Part shown: piece after piece, positions 46,872 to 55,402 of the stretch
How the letters are laid out: each line of letters opens with the position of its first letter
How positions within the stretch are numbered: position 1 is the first letter of the stretch
NCBI RefSeq assembly: GCF_024399415.1
Contig: NZ_CP029257.1
Location: 1,635,501 to 1,699,500, forward strand
Length of the DNA: 64,000 nucleotides
Reading direction: 5' to 3'
Source of the DNA: Streptococcus oralis
Lineage (GTDB): Bacteria; Bacillota; Bacilli; Lactobacillales; Streptococcaceae
Made by a program: the position numbers and the translations under genes
Notes under the pieces: generated by a model
Told to the model about the DNA's origin: nothing
Database searches by the model: none
What the model saw: the letters and a program-made list of their open reading frames with translations, nothing else

Positions 46872-47873
46872 TTAAAATTCCAATAGTCTATCCATCAATT
46901 TTATAGAGGTATATTGTTCAAAGTATAGGGCCTTTGCTTTACTAACTTTTTGAATAATATCATCAACCATAGGATTGAAATGTTCCATTAGCTGTGCTAG
47001 TGCCTCAAAATCCCCTGAAGGATAAAAAGTCACCAAGGATTCATCAACATAATCTCGAACAGATGGGATGTCATTTACAATGATAGGAACTCCTAAAGAC
47101 ATTGCTTGAAGCATAACCATATGACCAGCGGATAAATCAATATCGTTTAACGATAGGACAAGGAAATCAGACTTAGCTAATACATCTCCAAAGGTTTCTA
47201 CTACTACATCAGATAAAACTTGAATGTTTGAACCATGCGTAGGAACTCTCCATGGCTGAGTTGCAATCACACACGGCATTGAAAGGTTTGAAGTCTCCAC
47301 TGCCTTGACTAAAGTCTCATAATCTCGGTTACTACCTCCACCTGAAAAGATATACTTAGTTGGTAAAGAACCTTGATAAGTTAGTTGATTATCATAATCT
47401 AAGCCGTAATGAATAAATTTAAATTTCTCCTGAAATTCTGGAAAGAGTTCCGAATAATAATGAATTTCTTTTGAACCATAGACTATGATATTTCCGATAT
47501 TCTGGAAAGACTTTTTCACAAGTTGCTTTCGTAAATAATAATAGATTTTATTTTTCTTATTCTCAAACAAAAATCCTGCTAATGTAATTTCCTTGCCACT
47601 TTTATTTAAAATTCCTAAAAAGATACCTACAAGAGGATTTACACAAATAATTTTCTTGACATCATATTTTATGAATTTCCGAGCATAATCATAGGACATT
47701 TTCCACATTAAAAAATGATACAAAGCACTACCGATGTATTTGAAATTACGTACTCTTCTTATAAGTGGACTTTCATAGTTGGTATAAACTACTCGGCTCC
47801 CGCCATGAAGAGATTGATAATGCTCTTCATTCTTTTTTTGCAGCTCACTGTCTAAAATGATTAAATTTTCCAT
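46872..47873 (-). CDS. Glycosyltransferase (GT4-like), WefB position
   Basis: 333 residues, soluble GT-B type. The C-terminal half has IFSGGGSNRDYETLVKAVE, GHMVMLQAMSLGVPIIVND and SVRDYVDESLVTFYPSGD, which resemble the nucleotide-sugar-binding lobe of GT4. The N-terminal half is diverged and AT-rich, suggesting transfer with the serotype-specific cassette. The spot between the wefA-like gene and the Stealth gene is where type-2 RPS clusters carry wefB, which adds an alpha-1,2-rhamnose branch. The donor and acceptor here are not shown by the sequence. Confidence 0.82.
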   Translation of the reverse strand: MENLIILDSELQKKNEEHYQSLHGGSRVVYTNYESPLIRRVRNFKYIGSALYHFLMWKMSYDYARKFIKYDVKKIICVNPLVGIFLGILNKSGKEITLAGFLFENKKNKIYYYLRKQLVKKSFQNIGNIIVYGSKEIHYYSELFPEFQEKFKFIHYGLDYDNQLTYQGSLPTKYIFSGGGSNRDYETLVKAVETSNLSMPCVIATQPWRVPTHGSNIQVLSDVVVETFGDVLAKSDFLVLSLNDIDLSAGHMVMLQAMSLGVPIIVNDIPSVRDYVDESLVTFYPSGDFEALAQLMEHFNPMVDDIIQKVSKAKALYFEQYTSIKLMDRLLEF

Positions 47874-47881
47874 TATACCCC

Positions 47882-49033
47882 TTATTGTAAATTATCATAA
47901 AATTCCGAGAAGTTTTTGATGTAACTCTCCAAAGAAAACAGCTCTTTTTGTCTCTGATATCCTACTCGCCCAAATTTTTCTCTTTTTTCAGAACTATCTA
48001 GTAAGAGAGAAATGGCTTTAGAAAGTTCTTGAGGACGATTTGGTTTGACTAAGCAACCACTTTTGTCATCTACTACCATTTCAGCTATTCCCCCATTGTT
48101 ATAACCAACAACTGGTTTTGAACATGCCATCGCTTCTAGGACTACTGTAGGTAAGGAATCGGGTTTTATACTTGGTAGGACAAAAATATCAAACATATTG
48201 TATAGTTCAGAAGTCTTATCGTAGTAATCAATACGATGAATTTGTGACACAACAGATGAAGAAGCTATTCTCTTATCTAGTTCTTCTAAACGCCATTCTT
48301 CACCAGGGAAAACACCTCCAGCTAGGAAAGCCACCGCTTGCTCATTCTTTTCCAAAAGTGGCTCAACTGCTTCTATGAAATCATTTTGTCCTTTGATAGC
48401 ATTAACCCGACCAATCATGCCAATCACAAGTGCATCTTGAGCAATATCAAATTTTTCACGAATAGATGACGCATCCATTGGGTAATAGACAGTATTATCC
48501 ACACCGTTATAAATCACTTTCACTTGGCTATCTTTGATAAATGGAGACTGCTTGATATGATTGGCAACCGCTTGGGACACCGTCACAATCTTGTCTGCAT
48601 ATCGTCCCATGAGCATATTGATAAAATCAGAAATAGCTTTGGGTTTGACGATAATCTCATGAACATGCCAAATCAAAGGTAGCTTGAACTTGCGTTTCAA
48701 ATAGATGCCCTCCAAAACAGCCGCTGTATTATTGTGAACCATATCAATACTGTGTTCTTGAGCGTAGAGGGCGATTTGCTTAGCATAGAAATTATAAGAG
48801 CGAATATAGTCAACAATGCCTTTGGGATTAAAATACTTCCTTCGTAAAATCGGATAATCCAACACGCTGACCTGAGCTCCAACTTGACGCAAGGCCTCAA
48901 CTAAAACACCATCATTTGGCAGGATGACGTGAACTTCAAATTCTTTGTGATCCAATCCTTTGATCAATTCCAGTAAAACCTTATCTGCTCCATACATTTC
49001 TGCACCAGCATGTAAGTATAAAATCCGTTTCAT
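47882..49033 (-). CDS. Glycosyltransferase family 4, WefA position
   Basis: 383 residues. GT4 N-terminal lobe starts RILYLHAGAEMYGADKVLLELIKGL. The C-terminal lobe holds VIGMIGRVNAIKGQNDFIEAV and the E-x7-E motif EAMACSKPVVGYNNGGIAEMV. Retaining GT4 enzymes make alpha linkages. Its place directly after wchF corresponds to wefA, which in RPS clusters adds the third sugar (alpha-linked GalNAc or Gal) onto rhamnose. Substrate assignment is by position only. Stop and next start are 8 bases apart. Confidence 0.88.
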   Translation of the reverse strand: MKRILYLHAGAEMYGADKVLLELIKGLDHKEFEVHVILPNDGVLVEALRQVGAQVSVLDYPILRRKYFNPKGIVDYIRSYNFYAKQIALYAQEHSIDMVHNNTAAVLEGIYLKRKFKLPLIWHVHEIIVKPKAISDFINMLMGRYADKIVTVSQAVANHIKQSPFIKDSQVKVIYNGVDNTVYYPMDASSIREKFDIAQDALVIGMIGRVNAIKGQNDFIEAVEPLLEKNEQAVAFLAGGVFPGEEWRLEELDKRIASSSVVSQIHRIDYYDKTSELYNMFDIFVLPSIKPDSLPTVVLEAMACSKPVVGYNNGGIAEMVVDDKSGCLVKPNRPQELSKAISLLLDSSEKREKFGRVGYQRQKELFSLESYIKNFSEFYDNLQ

Positions 49034-49036
49034 TCC

Positions 49037-50209
49037 CTATCCTTTAAACACTTCTTCATAATCTGACACAATCTTTTCCCATGTGAAAGCTGAGAGAATT
49101 CTTTGGCTTGACTTGAAATCCAAGTCAGCTATCACTACCTGATCAAATCCCTCTACTTTCTCAATGACGTGTGCCAACTCATCTTTTTTCCAATAAATTG
49201 CCCCGTCTTCACCAACCTCACGGTTAAACCCAACATCTAGCAACAAATTCAGTTTTGTAGATGCTAGGGCTTCCAGTAGAGAAGGGTTGGTCCCTCCAAC
49301 CTCATGTCCATGGAAATAGGCAAAAGCATTTTCACGAATATACTTGAGCAATTCTTGGTCATAGACCGTACCGACAAATTTGACCCTAGGATCTTTGTCA
49401 AAACCAGTATCCTGTAACAACTGATCGTAAAATTTATTCTGCTCGACATTTGTGATGAGGACGAAGTCCTTCTTGGACTTGGACTTGATAAATTCACGAA
49501 TCATGGTTTCGTAGTTGTTTTCAGGAACGAATCGTCCCACCACTAGATAATAGCCATTTTCGCTAACACCTTTTTCCTGATACCAGTTTCGAACCTTGGT
49601 ATCTTCTGCCTTCAGGCTTGAAGGAGCAGTGTCTGTCCCATAGGCAATATAGGTGGTCTTTGGTTGATACTGTTTATAGTCCTCTCGAATATATTGTTCG
49701 ATATTTTTACTGTCACAGACCAATAAATCAGCATGCTTGACCATGAGTTGCTCTGAGAATTTCCAGTACTTACGAACTGGTAAGCTCCATTTTGCTCGTA
49801 GCCATTCATGACCATCTGGATTTACCAGCAACCGGCCACCGATCACACGAATCTTTTTCTTAAGGCCAGAAATAAAGGGCCCGATGCGACAAGCTAGAAT
49901 GTAAAAAATGGGAGACTCGTCCTTGTTTTCCTTAGCCAATTCAATAGCCTTATTGACCGCTACAACATCGTAAGCGATAGCACGAGCCGGACCAATATTA
50001 GGCACATCAATGTTGAAACAAATGGCGCCATTGTGCTCAAACTGGTCATCCGTGATGCCAGATTTAGCTGAATTTTCACGCATACAAGCAACATAGTATT
50101 GTATGTTGCTGTCTTTTTGGTATTCGGTTAATTTTTCAACAAAGGTCTCAAATCCTCCATACTTGGCAGGAATCCCCTTTGAACCAATGATATAAACTGA
50201 CTGTTTCAT
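49037..50209 (-). CDS. wchF: Rhamnosyltransferase WchF (beta-1,4-Rha to Glc)
   Basis: 390 residues. It begins VYIIGSKGIPAKYGGFETFVEKL, the DUF1972/WchF N-terminal signature. A GT4-like C-terminal lobe follows, with YYLVVGRFVPENNYETMI and HGHEVGGTNPSLLEALAS. WchF transfers rhamnose from dTDP-L-Rha to the Glc-PP-undecaprenol made by WchA, so the rml genes in this window feed it. Order wchA-wchF is shared by many pneumococcal serotypes and RPS clusters. Confidence 0.93.
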   Translation of the reverse strand: MKQSVYIIGSKGIPAKYGGFETFVEKLTEYQKDSNIQYYVACMRENSAKSGITDDQFEHNGAICFNIDVPNIGPARAIAYDVVAVNKAIELAKENKDESPIFYILACRIGPFISGLKKKIRVIGGRLLVNPDGHEWLRAKWSLPVRKYWKFSEQLMVKHADLLVCDSKNIEQYIREDYKQYQPKTTYIAYGTDTAPSSLKAEDTKVRNWYQEKGVSENGYYLVVGRFVPENNYETMIREFIKSKSKKDFVLITNVEQNKFYDQLLQDTGFDKDPRVKFVGTVYDQELLKYIRENAFAYFHGHEVGGTNPSLLEALASTKLNLLLDVGFNREVGEDGAIYWKKDELAHVIEKVEGFDQVVIADLDFKSSQRILSAFTWEKIVSDYEEVFKG

Positions 50210-50239
50210 CTCTCTCCTAACAGGACTGAAGGGCAGAAA

Positions 50240-51607
50240 TTACTTCGCCCCATCTCTCATAAATACAACCTTAACGGTCTTCAGTAAAATTTCAATATCT
50301 TTCCAAATAGTCCAATCATCAATATAGGCTACATCTAATTTGACAACTTCATCGAAATCCTTGATCTCGCTTCGTCCACTGACTTGCCACAAGCCTGTTA
50401 TCCCAGGTTTAAAACTCAAGCGACGCTTTTGTTCAGGTGTATATTTTTCATACTCATCCACTGTTGGGGGACGGGTTCCAACCAGACTCATATCTCCCAT
50501 TAAAACATTCCAAAACTGCGGTAACTCATCTAGGCTGGTCTTACGAATAAAGCGACCAATTGGAGTGATACGAGGATCATCATCGACCTTAAACATGCCC
50601 CCCTGCATAGTATTTTGCGCCAAAAGTTCTTGTTTCCGCTGCTCAGCATTCACACACATGGATCTAAATTTATAGAAAGTGAAATGTCGACCATTTTTCC
50701 CAATACGCGTTTGAGAAAAAATCGCTGGCCCACCATCTTGTCGAATCATCGGAACCAAAACAATGCTCACCAAACCACAAATAATCAATCCGACAATCGA
50801 ACCGACAATATCAATGAATCGTTTAGCAATGACATGACTGGTCTTATAAAATTTTGTAGAAAACGTGATAACATTAAGCCCTGCCATCCCACGAATTTTT
50901 TTATCACTACCTAGATAGTTATTAAAAGCATTCAGATTTACTGTCACGTCAATTCCCATTGTCTCAAAAAGTGAAATAAACTCCCCGATGTCGTACTCTT
51001 CACTTGGTAGATTGATAAAGACCTCATCGACAACTTCATGAGTAGCAAAGTCTAAGATGTTCTCAGCAGGTACAACGGTTAAGGTTTGATGCTGAAAATC
51101 AGGCTGGTCTAAAACACTGACCGCCACCAAATTCCAAAAAATTTCTCCCGACTCTATCAGCCTATCGATGACTTTTTCAACCCTAGAGGTCGCTGTTATC
51201 AAGAATATCTTCTTACTCCCCTTGAGATTTGGAAAGATGCGTTTTCTATAGCGTTTAATGCATAGATTCAACAAATACAACAGAATAGAGTGTATTGTCA
51301 AAAAATAAATCATTCCTCGTCTTGAGATACTAAAACGATCTTCTAAGAAAAAATTCGAAATACTGATAGCTAAAGCAAAGAACACGATATACTTTGTCGT
51401 GTTGATAAACTCTGCTAAATAACCCCTTTTAAAAAAATCATGCCCATAATCACTAATATGAAAGACAACATAATGGAGAATGTATAGAATTACCATTGAG
51501 GTATATACAATATCTGTTTCTTTAACAAAACTGAGCACATAAGCTAAAATAATGACAAGAAAACTCTGGAAAACTGCCAAAGAAATCTTCAATCCCTTTT
51601 CTTCCAT
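50240..51607 (-). CDS. wchA: Undecaprenyl-phosphate glucose-1-phosphate transferase (initiating enzyme)
   Basis: 455 residues. Four to five N-terminal transmembrane helices (1-115), a CoA-binding-like central domain, another membrane helix near 270-290 and the C-terminal bacterial sugar-transferase domain (KRFIDIVGSIVGL, FYKFRSMCVNAEQRKQEL, TSLDELPQFWNVLMGDMSLVG-type segment, KPGITGLWQVSGRS). It starts repeat-unit synthesis by placing Glc-1-P on undecaprenyl phosphate. Also called cpsE. Confidence 0.96.
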   Translation of the reverse strand: MEEKGLKISLAVFQSFLVIILAYVLSFVKETDIVYTSMVILYILHYVVFHISDYGHDFFKRGYLAEFINTTKYIVFFALAISISNFFLEDRFSISRRGMIYFLTIHSILLYLLNLCIKRYRKRIFPNLKGSKKIFLITATSRVEKVIDRLIESGEIFWNLVAVSVLDQPDFQHQTLTVVPAENILDFATHEVVDEVFINLPSEEYDIGEFISLFETMGIDVTVNLNAFNNYLGSDKKIRGMAGLNVITFSTKFYKTSHVIAKRFIDIVGSIVGLIICGLVSIVLVPMIRQDGGPAIFSQTRIGKNGRHFTFYKFRSMCVNAEQRKQELLAQNTMQGGMFKVDDDPRITPIGRFIRKTSLDELPQFWNVLMGDMSLVGTRPPTVDEYEKYTPEQKRRLSFKPGITGLWQVSGRSEIKDFDEVVKLDVAYIDDWTIWKDIEILLKTVKVVFMRDGAK

Positions 51608-51629
51608 AATATCTTCCCTAAACTATTTA

Positions 51630-52322
51630 TTATTTTTTGCCATAATTCCCATAGTTTCCATATGCTCCATAGGAGCCATATTTTTCAACTGAAGTATTGA
51701 GTTTATTAAGCACAATTCCTAAGAATGGTTTGCTTGTTTGTTCGAGTTGTTCTTTAGCTTTTTGGATATCACGACGATTTGTTTCACCGGCCGCAGTTAC
51801 TAAAACAGAAGCGTCACACTGCTGCGTGATAATCGCCGCATCGATAACAACTCCAATCGGAGCAGTATCTACAACGATGTAGTCAAAGTACTTGCGTAAG
51901 GTGTCAATCATGGTCGCAAAATTTTCACTTTGTAACAAAGCTGTTGGGTTTGGTGATACAGAACCCGCTTGAATGACAAACAAATTTTCAACATTGGTTT
52001 CACATAAACCTTGTGATAGGTCTGTTGTGCCTGACAAGAACTCTGTTAGGCCTGTAATCTTTTCCCGTGATTTAAAGACACCTGACATTACTGAATTACG
52101 GATATCCGCATCAATCAACAGTGTCTTATAGCCTGCACGCGCGAAAGCCCAAGCAATATTGGTAGAAGTTGTTGATTTTCCTTCTCCTGGTTTGACAGAG
52201 GTAATGGAAATCACTTTCAAGTTATTCCCACTCAATTGAATATTGGTGCGAAGGGCATTGTAGTATTCTTCTGCTTTTCTTGCCAAATCTAATTTTTTTT
52301 GTGCAATTTCTAACGTTGGCAT
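51630..52322 (-). CDS. wze: Capsule regulatory tyrosine kinase Wze (CpsD)
   Basis: 230 residues. BY-kinase with Walker A TSVKPGEGKSTTSTNIAWAFA, Walker A' LLIDADIRNSVM and Walker B YIVVDTAPIG. The C-terminus is a tyrosine cluster (VEKYGSYGAYGNYGNYGKK), the autophosphorylation sites. It needs the membrane partner Wzd just upstream and is dephosphorylated by Wzh; together they set polymer length and amount. Confidence 0.96.
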   Translation of the reverse strand: MPTLEIAQKKLDLARKAEEYYNALRTNIQLSGNNLKVISITSVKPGEGKSTTSTNIAWAFARAGYKTLLIDADIRNSVMSGVFKSREKITGLTEFLSGTTDLSQGLCETNVENLFVIQAGSVSPNPTALLQSENFATMIDTLRKYFDYIVVDTAPIGVVIDAAIITQQCDASVLVTAAGETNRRDIQKAKEQLEQTSKPFLGIVLNKLNTSVEKYGSYGAYGNYGNYGKK

Positions 52323-52331
52323 TTTTCTCTC

Positions 52332-53024
52332 CTATTTCAATTTATCCAAATTTGGAACTACTCCCAATAGTGCAATTTGCATCACGTCCTCAATATCTTC
52401 TGGACGTTTCACTCGTGTATCCAAGAGCTCAACAAGGAGAACTGTGACAACCATCACAACCGCCCCCGCAAGGAATCCAACCATGGTATTGCGACGAATA
52501 TTTGGTGAAGATGGCGATGTTGCAGGGCGTGCTTCTTCAAGTGTTGTCACATCCGAAACGCGAGTGACGCTGATGATCTTTTGAGCCGCAACCTCTCTCA
52601 AAGAGTTGGCGATACGGCTAGCTTCCTCAGGTGCACGGTCTGTAACAGAAATCGATACAATACGCGTATCCACTGGAACTGTTACCTTGATTTTACTAGC
52701 TAGACCTTTTGGAGGGAGTTCTAGTTTCAAATCAGTCGCAACCTTCTCTAAAACGTCTTGCGAGAGAATGATTTCGCGATAGTCTTTTACCAAGTAAGAT
52801 CCTGCTTGCAAGTCTTGGTTAGTCAAGCCAGGCTTATCTCCCTGATTGCGATTGACCACATAAATTCGGGTCGTACTCGTAAACTCCGGCTTCACAATAA
52901 AACTACTGTAGGCAAATGCTACTGTCCCTGTCACGAATGCTACCAAAGCAATTAAAAATTTTCGTTTCCAAAGGATTTTAAGTAAGTGAAATACATCGAT
53001 TTCCATCATATTTTGTTCTTTCAT
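52332..53024 (-). CDS. wzd: Chain-length determinant / kinase activator Wzd (CpsC)
   Basis: 230 residues with two transmembrane helices (about 24-44 and 180-202) flanking an extracellular Wzz-type domain, and a short cytoplasmic tail ([19 protein letters not shown]) that activates Wze. The ATG is followed by a second in-frame ATG; either start keeps the family N-terminus. Cotranscribed with wzg-wzh. Confidence 0.96.
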   Translation of the reverse strand: MKEQNMMEIDVFHLLKILWKRKFLIALVAFVTGTVAFAYSSFIVKPEFTSTTRIYVVNRNQGDKPGLTNQDLQAGSYLVKDYREIILSQDVLEKVATDLKLELPPKGLASKIKVTVPVDTRIVSISVTDRAPEEASRIANSLREVAAQKIISVTRVSDVTTLEEARPATSPSSPNIRRNTMVGFLAGAVVMVVTVLLVELLDTRVKRPEDIEDVMQIALLGVVPNLDKLK

Positions 53025-53032
53025 TTTTTCTC

Positions 53033-53764
53033 CTAAATCAATTGATCCATTATTATTTTTCGGGGATTATCCTTAAAAAGTTCCTTAGCCTTATCTTCAC
53101 TGTATTTTTTGGCAATGATATCATAGGCTTCCTCCATATGAGGAGGTCTGTGATCCAAGTTGTGCATATCACTTGCTATCACGTGAACCAGATCTCGTTC
53201 CAAGAAATACTGGGCTCTCTTTTTCATAAATTTATAGGTTTCTCCGAAGAGTTTTGGTTTCAAAACATGAGAACTATTAACCTGAGTATAACATCCCATG
53301 TCAATTAGTTCTCGCACGCGCTTTTCATTGTTTTCTAAAGCATCGTAACGTTCAATGTGGGCAATGACGGGTGTAATGCCTAACATTAGAATATCACTCA
53401 ATCCCTTATGCATATCTCGATAAGCTGTATTCATACTAAACTCAATCAAAGCATAGCGACTATCGTTAAGGGTTGGGATTAATTTCTTTTCTAACTTCTC
53501 AACAACATCTGGCGTATAGTAGATTTCTGCCCCATAGGCAATGATTAGGTCATCAGCAACTTCCTTAGCCATTTCTCGTACCTTCAGAAAGTTGGTTGCG
53601 ATTTTTTCTTCAGGAGTTTCGAACATCCCTTTTCGTCTATGCGATGTTGAAACGATTGTCCGCACTCCTTGACTATAGGCCTCTCTAAGAAGTTTTTTAC
53701 TCTCCTCTATCGAATTTGGACCATCGTCCACATCAAAAACGATGTGCGAATGGATATCTATCAT
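53033..53764 (-). CDS. wzh: Manganese-dependent protein-tyrosine phosphatase Wzh (CpsB)
   Basis: 243 residues, PHP-family phosphatase starting [16 protein letters not shown] (metal-binding HxH), with further metal ligands in [16 protein letters not shown] and [12 protein letters not shown]. It dephosphorylates the C-terminal tyrosines of Wze. One base separates its start codon from the wzg stop. Confidence 0.96.
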   Translation of the reverse strand: MIDIHSHIVFDVDDGPNSIEESKKLLREAYSQGVRTIVSTSHRRKGMFETPEEKIATNFLKVREMAKEVADDLIIAYGAEIYYTPDVVEKLEKKLIPTLNDSRYALIEFSMNTAYRDMHKGLSDILMLGITPVIAHIERYDALENNEKRVRELIDMGCYTQVNSSHVLKPKLFGETYKFMKKRAQYFLERDLVHVIASDMHNLDHRPPHMEEAYDIIAKKYSEDKAKELFKDNPRKIIMDQLI

Positions 53765-53765
53765 G

Positions 53766-55211
53766 CTACTTGCCCTCCATCACATCATTGATAGCAGCTT
53801 TGGCAGCGGCCAAGCTACTTTCATCAATTTCCATCATGTAGAGGTTACTATCTGGCATAGCGTATGAAGGAAGATCCGTGCGTCCAGTTCCCTTCAAGTC
53901 TTGAGAGTTGACTTTGTAATTCCCGCCACTCTCCAATTGAGTATTAACCAGATCCATCATGGTTTCCAAAGGCATATTGGTCTGAAGAGAATCTTGCAAT
54001 CCTTGGATGATGTTATCGTAGTTTTTTAAAGCCTCAGTTGACGTCAACTTCTGAATAATAGCTACAATAACCTTTTGTTGGTTCCGACCACGATCTCGAT
54101 CTCCATCTGCTAGAGAGTAGCGCTCACGGACAAAACCAAGAGCCTGCTCAGAGTCTAAATGAACATTCCCAACAGGGAAATGATACTTGCCATGCAAAGA
54201 AGTGAAATCCTGATCATTATAGACATCAACACCACCTAAAAGGTCAATCAACTTCAAGAAAGAAGTGAAGTTCAAGCGAACATAGTAGTTAATATCCACC
54301 CCATAGAGATTTTCCAAAGTATGAATCGACGAGTCCACTCCATAGATTCCAGCGTGGGTCAATTTATCCTTTTGATTATTTCCCCCATCCGCAATCGGAA
54401 CATAGGAATCTCGAGGCGTTGTAGTCAGAAGGATTTTCTTGGTATCTCGGTTCACAGTCATTAGAATATTCACATCTGAACGCGAAACGGAACTAATCGG
54501 ACCATAGGTATCAATACCACTCACATAAATATTGAAAACTTTATTCTTCGATACCTTTGGTGCCGCAACATCCTTAGTTAATTGTTTTGTATAGATTTTT
54601 TTGATTTTTGAAGCATAATCTGGATACTCTGCTTCAATGATATTTTCAAAGACACTATTTAAGACAATTGCTTTCGTTTCGCCAGAAAGCAGACTCTTAT
54701 AAGCTGCTAGATAAGAAGCACTCTGTTCAACTGTCAAGTCTTTACTCTGTGTCGTCTTAATATCTGCCACCAACTTTTGGATATTATCATTATCTGTTTC
54801 AGTTGGACCTGTAACACTCTCTAACTGAGTCACATTATTGATTTCACTATCTTTCAAAACGACCACACTCATCGAATACTCTGAGTAGTTTGAGGTCGCA
54901 TTGATATGATTGGTAAAACCGACAAACTGTTGCAAAGCATAGAGAGAAACCGAGCTAACTACGATAGCAAGTGTCAAAAAGAAAACCGTAAACTTCTCGG
55001 CTTTTTTATACACTATCAGGAGGATTGCAATTACAGCAGAAACGAGAATAAGAACCGCCGTAAGGATATTGAGGTACCGAAAAGCTAGGATATTATGTTT
55101 GAAAATTAAGAACAACAAAAAACCACTCAATAACAAATAAATGGTTGCTAAAACTATATTAATATTTCGTTTTACATTCCCTAAACGAGCTCTCTTTGAA
55201 CGTCTACTCAT
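53766..55211 (-). CDS. wzg: LytR-CpsA-Psr family polysaccharide ligase Wzg (CpsA)
   Basis: 481 residues. A basic N-terminus and three transmembrane helices (about 18-100) precede an accessory domain and the LCP catalytic domain (about 225-400; [65 protein letters not shown] with conserved Asp/Arg residues). LCP proteins attach capsule to peptidoglycan. First gene of the locus; the ATG follows AGGGGATTATC. Confidence 0.96.
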   Translation of the reverse strand: MSRRSKRARLGNVKRNINIVLATIYLLLSGFLLFLIFKHNILAFRYLNILTAVLILVSAVIAILLIVYKKAEKFTVFFLTLAIVVSSVSLYALQQFVGFTNHINATSNYSEYSMSVVVLKDSEINNVTQLESVTGPTETDNDNIQKLVADIKTTQSKDLTVEQSASYLAAYKSLLSGETKAIVLNSVFENIIEAEYPDYASKIKKIYTKQLTKDVAAPKVSKNKVFNIYVSGIDTYGPISSVSRSDVNILMTVNRDTKKILLTTTPRDSYVPIADGGNNQKDKLTHAGIYGVDSSIHTLENLYGVDINYYVRLNFTSFLKLIDLLGGVDVYNDQDFTSLHGKYHFPVGNVHLDSEQALGFVRERYSLADGDRDRGRNQQKVIVAIIQKLTSTEALKNYDNIIQGLQDSLQTNMPLETMMDLVNTQLESGGNYKVNSQDLKGTGRTDLPSYAMPDSNLYMMEIDESSLAAAKAAINDVMEGK

Positions 55212-55244
55212 GATAATCCCCTATACACGTTAATAGTTATAAAT

Positions 55245-55275
55245 ATTATATCACAATCATGATGGAAATTCCATC
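55245..55275 (-). promoter_or_regulatory. Capsule (wzg) promoter with palindrome over the -35 region
   Basis: Minus-strand extended -10 TGA-TATAAT (hexamer 55245-55250). The expected -35 region is covered by a perfect inverted repeat GATGGAA-A-TTCCATC (55261-55275) rather than a consensus -35. This suggests a regulator-dependent promoter; the regulator is not known from sequence. Confidence 0.55.
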
Positions 55276-55367
55276 CATCCTTGCTATTTTCAGCGTTTTC
55301 ATTCGCTTTTGTTCTCTTAAGTTGCTCTAAAATATAAGCAAAGTTCCGAATGCCATTCTACACAAAA

Positions 55368-55396
55368 AGACAAGGCGCTCAGAGGCAACCTTGTCT
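55368..55396 (-). terminator. Terminator after the dexB-distal AliB-like gene
   Basis: Stem AGACAAGG / CCTTGTCT followed by T residues on the minus strand, seven bases after the stop codon. It insulates the capsule promoter from upstream transcription. Confidence 0.8.
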
Positions 55397-55402
55397 GTAA
55401 TC

